DNA of 20,891 nucleotides from Sphingomonas hengshuiensis. GTDB lineage: Bacteria; Pseudomonadota; Alphaproteobacteria; Sphingomonadales; Sphingomonadaceae. The notes beneath the pieces are model-generated. The model was given only the letters and a program-made list of their open reading frames with translations, searched no databases and was not told the origin of the DNA. The DNA lies in NCBI GenBank assembly GCA_003240755.1, contig QFNF01000044.1:1-20891 (forward strand), written 5' to 3'. Positions 15,399-20,891 of this stretch are shown in pieces. Both the position numbers and the translations under genes were made by a program. Position 1 is the first letter of the stretch. Each line of letters starts with the position of its first letter.

Positions 15399-16522
15399 CG
15401 GCCGGCATAGGGCACCGCCAGGAAGCGGCGGTTGACCTCCGCCAGCGTCGCGGCGGGATCGAGGTCGGCGAAGCGTTCGGGATGGATCCACTTCGCCAGC
15501 ACCTCGACCGCGACGATGTCGACGGGCGAGTTAATCATCTGGTGCGACAGCCCGTGCACCCGGTTTTCGCGTACCGCGCGCAGTGTCGAGATGCCGTTGC
15601 GGGCGATCACGTTGCGCAGTCCCGCCTGCGACTGTTCGGGCGTGAAGCCCGGCCCGATGACGAAGCCGTTGGCCTTGGCGACATGCGGTCCGCCGGTGGC
15701 GATATACAGGTCGGGATCGCGGGAGATGACATATTCCAGCCCCAGCTTGCCGAACGGCTGGCTGATCTGGTCCGCGCCGATGTTCCGCCCGCCGACAAAG
15801 GCGATATAGTCGCCGACATTGCCGTTGCCCGGCGAATTGCAGCAATCGGGATTGAGCCCGGCATGCGGTTCCATGAACACGGTCGGGCGCTGGTCCTGCG
15901 GGATGTCGCGGACGCGGGCGGCTATCCGGTCCAGCCGCTGCTTGCGGAACGCGTTATAGGCCGCGGCCTGCGCCTCGCGTCCGGTCAGCGCGCCGAGCAG
16001 GGTCAGGCTGGCCGCCTGGTTCTCGATCGGATGCGAGAAGAAATCGATGAACGCCACCGCGACGCCAGCACCCTCCAGTTGCGCCACCTGCGCGTCGGAC
16101 GGCCCCGACCCCAGCGACACGATCGCGACGTCGGGCCGCGCCGCCAGCACCGGTTCGACCTGGAACGGCAGGTTCGACGGTGGCACGGTCGGCAGCGTCG
16201 CGAGCGCCGGGAAGCGCTGCACATACAGCGCATATGTCTCCTTGCCGATCCGCTGGACGTCGCCGGACCATGCCGCGAGCGTCGCGACGGGATCGGGATG
16301 GATCAGGCCTAGCGCGATCAGATAGCGTCCGTCGTCGATCGCCAGCCTGGCCGGTCGACCGGGCAGCTTCACCGGGCGCTGCTTGAGGTCGGCGACTGCC
16401 GGCGCCCCGGCCGGCGATGTGGGTTCGCCACTGCACGAAACGAGCGCGCCGACGCCCAGTCCGATCATGCCCGAGACGAAGGTCCGTCGCCCGACCGGGT
16501 TCCGCAAATGCTGCAACGTCAC
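15371..16522 (-). CDS. FecB/FepB-like ABC transporter substrate-binding lipoprotein
   Basis: This 383-residue periplasmic binding protein would deliver the chelate to the FecCD/FecE importer encoded convergently next to it. The N terminus carries a Tat-like RRTFVSG (Arg12-Arg13) and a lipobox LVSC (27-30), suggesting a Tat-exported lipoprotein anchored at Cys30. The body has the class III binding-protein layout, two lobes joined by a long helix, with RPDVAIVSLG in lobe one and RDPDLYIATGG in lobe two. An unusual vicinal Cys pair occurs in GLNPDCCNSPGNGNVGDYI (Cys227-Cys228). The start is GTG at 16522 with GAGGGG 6 bases upstream. A Fur-like site overlapping a TACAAT -10 element lies just upstream. 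Having the binding protein on the opposite strand from the permease pair means it has its own promoter. Confidence 0.92.
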   Translation of the reverse strand: MTLQHLRNPVGRRTFVSGMIGLGVGALVSCSGEPTSPAGAPAVADLKQRPVKLPGRPARLAIDDGRYLIALGLIHPDPVATLAAWSGDVQRIGKETYALYVQRFPALATLPTVPPSNLPFQVEPVLAARPDVAIVSLGSGPSDAQVAQLEGAGVAVAFIDFFSHPIENQAASLTLLGALTGREAQAAAYNAFRKQRLDRIAARVRDIPQDQRPTVFMEPHAGLNPDCCNSPGNGNVGDYIAFVGGRNIGADQISQPFGKLGLEYVISRDPDLYIATGGPHVAKANGFVIGPGFTPEQSQAGLRNVIARNGISTLRAVRENRVHGLSHQMINSPVDIVAVEVLAKWIHPERFADLDPAATLAEVNRRFLAVPYAGRYWADLATG

Positions 16523-16537
16523 GCTGGCCCCTCAACT

Positions 16538-16552
16538 TGCAATTGTATCGCA
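16538..16552 (-). promoter_or_regulatory. Fur-like operator overlapping the -10 box of the binding-protein gene
   Basis: TGCAATTGTATCGCA (plus strand) matches TGCGAATTGTTCGCA at 10 of 15 positions. On the minus strand it contains TACAAT (16542-16547), a 5-of-6 match to the -10 consensus, placed to start transcription about 12 bases before the GTG codon. No good -35 element is visible. The heptamer ACTTGCA is also repeated at 16535-16541 and 16552-16558, 17 bp apart. Repression by a Fur-like protein is inferred. Confidence 0.4.
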
Positions 16553-16650
16553 CTTGCATATTGGCCGGCGCGCGGTGTTGCAAGCGCGTCGGGATTGCCA
16601 TGTCCATGCGCGGGTAACTTCCCCGGGGATCGCTGTGCTATCCAGCCGCC

Positions 16651-18024
16651 ATGGACTCGCATCGCCCGCCGGCGGCCCCCGCCGCCATCCGCCACGTCGC
16701 CATCGTCGGCGCGGGATTTTCCGGCACGTTGCTGGCGATCAACCTGCTGCGGCATGACGGACCGGCGGCGACGTTGATCGAACGGGGCGATGCGGCGGGG
16801 CTGGGCGTGGCCTATGGCACGCGGCGCAGCGACCACCTGCTCAACGTGCGCGCGGCGAACATGAGCGCCTTTCCCGACCGACCCGGCCATTTTGTCGAAT
16901 GGCTGGCGGCGCAGGGCATGGCGGCGGACGGTGCGGCGTTCGTCCCGCGCCGGGTCTATGGCGCCTATCTGCGCGATACGCTGGCGGCGGCGCGGGTGCT
17001 GGCGCCCGATCGGCTGCGCGTGGTCGCAGGGGAAGCGGTCGCGGTCGATGGTGCCACGGTGACGCTGGCGGACGGCGGGACGGTCGCGGTGGATGCGGTG
17101 GTGCTGGCGGTCGGCAACCTCGCGCCGCAGGTGCCGCCCGGGCTGGAGGCGATCGCACGCCATGCCGCCTATGTCGGCAATCCGTGGGACCCGCAGGCGA
17201 CGCGGGGGCTTGGTGACGGCGACACCGTGCTGCTGGTCGGCACCGGGCTGACGATGGTCGATGTCGCGCTGTCGCTGGAGGCGCAGGGGTTTGGCGGGCG
17301 GATGGTCGCCTTGTCGCGCCGGGGGCTACTGCCGCATCGCCATGCCCCGGCATCGCCCGCCGCCCGACCGCTGACCGAGCGTCCGCGTCCGCCGCTGTCG
17401 GCGCTGGTCCGGGCGGTCCGCGAACGGGGGCAGGCGATCGGGTGGCGCAGCGCGATCGACGAATTGCGCCCGTTCACCCAGGGTATCTGGGCAGCGGCGG
17501 ACGCGGACGAGCGCCGGCGCTTCCTGCGCCATTTGCGGCCATGGTGGGACATCCATCGCCACCGGCTGGCGCCTGCGGTCGCCGACCGGATCGACACGCT
17601 GGTGGCGGACGGGCGGCTGACGCTGCTGGCGGGCAAATGCTGCGAAGCCCGGACGACCGAAGGCGGCGTGGCGGTCGATTGGCGTCCGCGCGGTGGGGAC
17701 GCGCGCCGGACGATCGCGGTCGCCCGCGTCATCTCGTGCATCGGGCCGCAGGGCGACGTCGCGCGGACCGACGATCCGCTGCTCGGCGCGCTGGTCGGCG
17801 CCGGCCGCATCCGCCCCGATGCCGAGCATCTGGGGATCGAGGTCGAGGCGACCGGCCGGGTGCTGAGCGCCGGCGGCGACAGCGACGAGCGGCTGTTCGC
17901 GATCGGGCCGATGACGCGTGGCGCCTTCTGGGAAATCGTCGCGGTGCCCGACCTCCGGCGGCAGGTGTGGGACGTCGCGCGCTATCTGTCGAACGCGCAC
18001 TGGGTCGGCGGCGAGGGGCTGTAA
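16651..18024 (+). CDS. FAD/NAD(P)-binding oxidoreductase
   Basis: The 457-residue protein has an N-terminal dinucleotide fold, VAIVGAGFSG (residues 16-25, GxGxxG), then GLGVAYGTRRSDHLLNVRA and NMSAFPDRPGHFVEWL. These match the FAD-NAD(P)-binding family (PF13454 type, E. coli YdhS-like). A second nucleotide motif, VLLVGTGLTMVDVALSL, lies near residue 195, and FAIGPMTRGAFWEIVAVPDLRRQ closes the protein. No signal peptide is present, so it is cytoplasmic. It is divergent from the binding-protein gene across 128 bp containing a Fur-like site. Reduction of imported ferric chelate is an attractive role but is inference from context; hydroxylation or another redox reaction is possible. ATG 16651 has no clear ribosome binding site. 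Confidence 0.85.
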   Translation: MDSHRPPAAPAAIRHVAIVGAGFSGTLLAINLLRHDGPAATLIERGDAAGLGVAYGTRRSDHLLNVRAANMSAFPDRPGHFVEWLAAQGMAADGAAFVPRRVYGAYLRDTLAAARVLAPDRLRVVAGEAVAVDGATVTLADGGTVAVDAVVLAVGNLAPQVPPGLEAIARHAAYVGNPWDPQATRGLGDGDTVLLVGTGLTMVDVALSLEAQGFGGRMVALSRRGLLPHRHAPASPAARPLTERPRPPLSALVRAVRERGQAIGWRSAIDELRPFTQGIWAAADADERRRFLRHLRPWWDIHRHRLAPAVADRIDTLVADGRLTLLAGKCCEARTTEGGVAVDWRPRGGDARRTIAVARVISCIGPQGDVARTDDPLLGALVGAGRIRPDAEHLGIEVEATGRVLSAGGDSDERLFAIGPMTRGAFWEIVAVPDLRRQVWDVARYLSNAHWVGGEGL

Positions 18025-18091
18025 CGCGGTATTGGGCCGGTCGTAGAAATGCTTCGTTGTCGGCGGGGCGCCCGGACGTGAAGGTGCGCCC

Positions 18092-19390
18092 ATGCACAAG
18101 TCCAGATTGCTGCCGTCGTTCGGCGTCCAGGTCGCGATCGGCATGGTTGCGGGTGTCGCCCTGGGCCTGCTGGCGGGCGGGGCGGGCGGCGCCGGTGGTG
18201 CGATCGGCGGGGTGCTGCACACCGTCGGACAGATTTTCGTCCAACTGCTCAAGGTGCTGGTGCCGGCGCTGGTCTTCACCGCGATCGTCGGGTCGATCGC
18301 CGCGCTGCGCGATCTGCCCAACGCCGCGCGGCTGGTCGGACAGACGCTGCTGTGGTTCGCGCTCACCGCGCTGACCGCCGTGTCGATCGGCATCGTGCTG
18401 GGGGTGACGCTGCAGCCCGGCCTGCACAGCAGTGCGCCGATCGCCACTGCGGCACAGCCGGCGACGGTCGGTAGCTGGCTCGATTTTCTGAAGGGGATCG
18501 TTCCCGCCAACCTGCTCGGCCTGTCCGCATCCACCCGGCTGGCGGAGGGCGGCGCGACCACCACGCTCGGCTTCAACGTGCTGCAGATCATCGTCGTCGC
18601 GATCGCGGTCGGCGCGGCGGCGGTGCGGGTCGGCGCGGCGGGGGAACCGTTCCTTGCCTTCAACACGTCGGCGCTGATGATCCTGCGGCGGCTGCTGCGC
18701 TGGGTGATCGCGCTGACCCCGATCGGGTCGGCGGCGCTGATCGGCGATGCGATCGTTCGCTATGGCTGGGGCACCCTGTCGTCGCTCGGCGCGTTCGCGG
18801 CGACGGTCTATCTCGGGCTCGGCCTCGTGCTGCTGGTCGTCTATCCGGCGCTGCTGGCGGTGCACCGCATCTCGCCCCTGTGGTTCTTTCGCCGCGCCTG
18901 GCCGGCGATCCAACTGGGGTTCGTCACCCGGTCGTCGGTCGGCACGCTGCCGGTGACGCAGGAGCTGACCGAGCGTGCGCTGGGCGTGCCGACCGCCTAT
19001 GCCGCCTTCGCCGTGCCGCTGGGGTCGACCACCAAGATGGACGGATGCGCCGCGATCTATCCCGCGGTCGCCGCGATCTTCGTCGCGCAGTTCTTCGGCC
19101 TGACGCTCCACGCCGGCGATTATGCGCTGATCGTGCTGGTGTCGGTGCTGGGATCGGCGGCGACGGCGGGGCTGACCGGAGCGACGGTCATGCTGACGCT
19201 CACGCTGACCACGCTCGGCCTGCCGCTCGAAGGGGCGGGGCTGTTGCTGGCGATCGATCCGATCCTCGACATGGGCCGCACCGCCGTCAACGTCGCCGGG
19301 CAGATGCTGGTCCCGACGATCGTCGCGAGGCGCGAGGGGCTGTTGCCGGCCGAAGCGGACAGCACCCCGGCGAGCGTCGCGCTGGGGTAG
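18092..19390 (+). CDS. Dicarboxylate/amino-acid:cation symporter (DAACS, GltP/DctA family)
   Basis: This 432-residue inner-membrane transporter of the SDF family has the hairpin motif TRSSVGTLPVT (279-289), a TKMDGCAAIYPA segment (314-325) where relatives have NMDGT, and IDPILDMGRTAVNVAGQ (388-404). Asp393 and Arg396 correspond to the GltPh residues binding the amino group and side-chain carboxylate of aspartate, so an acidic substrate is likely. Asn310 of GltPh is replaced by Lys315, and the sodium ligand Asp405 by Gln404, which suggests altered coupling ions. ATG 18092 has GAAGGT (18080-18085) upstream. It follows the FAD oxidoreductase by 67 bp on the same strand and may or may not be cotranscribed. 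It could import a dicarboxylate or a similar compound; an iron link is not shown. Confidence 0.93.
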   Translation: MHKSRLLPSFGVQVAIGMVAGVALGLLAGGAGGAGGAIGGVLHTVGQIFVQLLKVLVPALVFTAIVGSIAALRDLPNAARLVGQTLLWFALTALTAVSIGIVLGVTLQPGLHSSAPIATAAQPATVGSWLDFLKGIVPANLLGLSASTRLAEGGATTTLGFNVLQIIVVAIAVGAAAVRVGAAGEPFLAFNTSALMILRRLLRWVIALTPIGSAALIGDAIVRYGWGTLSSLGAFAATVYLGLGLVLLVVYPALLAVHRISPLWFFRRAWPAIQLGFVTRSSVGTLPVTQELTERALGVPTAYAAFAVPLGSTTKMDGCAAIYPAVAAIFVAQFFGLTLHAGDYALIVLVSVLGSAATAGLTGATVMLTLTLTTLGLPLEGAGLLLAIDPILDMGRTAVNVAGQMLVPTIVARREGLLPAEADSTPASVALG

Positions 19391-19531
19391 GGAACGGACC
19401 GCTACCGCGCATCGGCAGGGGCGAATCGCGGGATCGGGCCCGCCGCGTACCGATCGCGTATCTTTTCGTTGCTGGCGGACCCACATGGCCAGCGCCCGGT
19501 TGTCGCCCCAAAGGCAACATGGGGAAGCACG

Positions 19532-20800
19532 ATGAACCTCCGACTCTCCGGCGCGGCGACGCTGGCACTGTTCTCCGCCGGGGCACTGGCACAGGCGCCG
19601 CAGAAGCCGATCCCGGGCCTTACCGAAACGGCGCCGCCCTATGCCACCGAATCGGTGGTCAATCACCCGGTCACGATCGGCTGGCCGGACGGTCGCAGGC
19701 CGACGGCCCCGCGCGGCTGGGAAGTGGTGAAGTTCGCCGGCGGGCTCGACTATCCGCGACAGGCGCTGCTGCTGCCCAATGGCGACGTGCTGGTATCCGA
19801 AGCGCGCACCCTGCCCAAGCTGGATGCCGAGCCGGAGGTCGCGCGCGGACAGGCGCTGTCGAAAACCACCGGCTACAGCGCCAACCGCATCACGCTGCTG
19901 CGTGACGCGGACCGTGACGGGATCGCCGAACAGCGCTTCGTCCTGCGCGACGATCTGAACCAGCCGTTCGGCATGCAATATGCCAACGGCCGGTTGTACG
20001 TCGCCAATACCGATGCGGTCGTCAGCTTCCCCTATCAGCCCGGCGCGACCAGTATCACCGCCGCCCCGCGTACCCATGCGACCCTGCCGGCGGGGGGGTA
20101 CAATAATCACTGGACCCGCAACCTGCTGCTCAGCCCCGATGGTCGTACGCTGTACGTGTCGGTCGGGTCGGCGTCGAACGTCGGCGAATATGGCATGGAC
20201 GAGGAAAAGCGCCGTGCCGCGATCCTCGCGCTCGACCTGACGACCGGACGCGAGCGGCTCTATGCCTCGGGCCTGCGCAACCCGGTCGGCATGGACTTCG
20301 TACCCGGCACTACGACGCTGTGGACCGCCGTCAACGAGCGCGATCATATCGGCGACGACATCGCGCCCGATTATCTGGTCGGCGTACGCGAAGGCGGCTT
20401 CTACGGCTGGCCGTACAGCTATTTCGGCAAGCAGGACCCGCGCCATGCCAATGAACGGCGCGAGCTGCTCGCCACGACGCTGCTCCCCGACGTCGCGGTC
20501 GGTGCGCACGCCGCCGCGCTCGGCCTTGCCTTCGCCAAGCAGGGCGCGCCCACCGCCTATGTCGCACGCCACGGCTCCTGGAACCGGTCGAGCTTCAGCG
20601 GCTATGACGTGCTGGCGGTCCCGTTCGCGCAGGGACGCCCGACCGGCGAGCCGCAACCGTTCCTGACCGGCTTCGTCGCCGATGCGAAGAAGGGTACCGT
20701 CTATGGCCGCCCGGTCAGCATCCAGACGCGCGCCGACGGGGCGATCTTCGTGGTCGACGATGCCGGCGACACCGTGTGGATGGTGCGGCGGCGGGCGTAA
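19532..20800 (+). CDS. PQQ-dependent sugar dehydrogenase (sorbosone dehydrogenase family), secreted
   Basis: This 422-residue periplasmic beta-propeller quinoprotein begins with a signal peptide ending ALA (residue 20). Family motifs are LRDADRDGIAEQRF (calcium-like loop), NQPFGMQY, GGYNNHWTRNLLLSPDG with the candidate catalytic His, VSVGSASNVGE, GLRNPVGMDF and GGFYGWPYSY. The HGSWNRSSFSGYDV stretch near the C terminus is typical of the L-sorbosone/glucose dehydrogenase group. It would oxidise an aldose or sorbosone-like sugar and pass electrons to the respiratory chain. The true substrate is uncertain, and some relatives are annotated only as PQQ-dependent sugar dehydrogenase. I chose ATG 19532 because the signal peptide begins there and GGGGAAG lies just upstream. 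No pqq biosynthesis genes are in the window. The gap of 141 bp suggests its own promoter. Confidence 0.9.
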   Translation: MNLRLSGAATLALFSAGALAQAPQKPIPGLTETAPPYATESVVNHPVTIGWPDGRRPTAPRGWEVVKFAGGLDYPRQALLLPNGDVLVSEARTLPKLDAEPEVARGQALSKTTGYSANRITLLRDADRDGIAEQRFVLRDDLNQPFGMQYANGRLYVANTDAVVSFPYQPGATSITAAPRTHATLPAGGYNNHWTRNLLLSPDGRTLYVSVGSASNVGEYGMDEEKRRAAILALDLTTGRERLYASGLRNPVGMDFVPGTTTLWTAVNERDHIGDDIAPDYLVGVREGGFYGWPYSYFGKQDPRHANERRELLATTLLPDVAVGAHAAALGLAFAKQGAPTAYVARHGSWNRSSFSGYDVLAVPFAQGRPTGEPQPFLTGFVADAKKGTVYGRPVSIQTRADGAIFVVDDAGDTVWMVRRRA

Positions 20801-20876
20801 CCGATCGCGACCTGCGTCCCCCGGCGGTTACGGGCAAGGCTCGCGCCGATGCTGCCGGGGTGATAGCATCGCCGCC

Positions 20877-20891
20877 ATGCCGATCTACACC
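20877..20891 (+). CDS. Possible start of another gene (MPIYT...), cut by window edge
   Basis: ATG at 20877 opens a frame of five codons before the window ends. GGGGTGA lies about 14 bases upstream, slightly far for a ribosome binding site. Nothing can be said about its identity. Confidence 0.2.

Noticed and set aside
9759..16522. Cobalamin (BtuBCDF-like) uptake system
   Set aside because: The subunits cannot exclude it, but no cobalamin riboswitch-like leader was seen before the receptor or transporter genes, and Fur-like sites plus an esterase point to iron. Kept only as an alternative.
19428..19443. Hairpin GCGGG/CCCGC downstream of the symporter
   Set aside because: Five pairs with a 6-base loop and no T-run are expected by chance at this GC content.
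17729..20656. 975-codon open frame on the minus strand across the symporter and sugar dehydrogenase
   Set aside because: It covers the ends of three well-supported plus-strand genes and their intergenic gaps, and is made of Arg/Gln/Gly/Asp-rich low-complexity sequence.

Overview
The window looks like chromosomal DNA from a high-GC alphaproteobacterium, most likely a sphingomonad. The basis is uniform GC-rich coding, two large TonB-dependent receptors with sphingomonad-style N termini, an alphaproteobacterial tRNA-Gly and many convergent genes with overlapping ends. The class is fairly safe; the genus is inference.

Left part (1-2400): the edge of an integrated element. A 5'-truncated view of an IS5-like insertion sequence (first 11 codons of its transposase) lies at the window edge. 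Next to it is an intact 678-residue tyrosine recombinase whose gene starts 138 bp from the 3' end of a tRNA-Gly(CCC) gene. The recombinase reads away from the tRNA, so the rest of the island should lie to the left, outside this window.

Centre (2743-18024): a cluster dominated by iron or metal-chelate acquisition. It holds a SAM methyltransferase with a regulatory domain; a TonB-dependent receptor divergent from a YncE-like periplasmic beta-propeller (compare E. coli yncD/yncE); a LysR regulator; a cytochrome b561; a second, 981-residue TonB-dependent receptor; an esterase of the siderophore-esterase type; a FecCD-type permease and FecE-type ATPase in a translationally coupled pair; a convergent Tat/lipoprotein-type FecB-like binding protein; and a divergent FAD/NAD(P)-binding oxidoreductase. 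Together they could take a ferric chelate across the outer membrane, bind it in the periplasm, import it, and release iron by hydrolysis and reduction. Three intergenic regions carry variants of one palindrome (TGCGAATTGTTCGCA type). A fourth site resembles the classical 7-1-7 Fur box. This suggests that one Fur-like iron repressor controls the cluster.

Right part (18092-20891): a dicarboxylate/amino-acid:cation symporter with unusual substitutions at predicted sodium-binding positions, a secreted PQQ-dependent sugar (sorbosone-type) dehydrogenase, and possibly the first codons of another gene. No CRISPR array, rRNA, riboswitch, phage structural gene or toxin-antitoxin pair was seen. No system here is clearly new. 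The best candidates for follow-up are the shared operator set, the complete metal-chelate module and the odd symporter.
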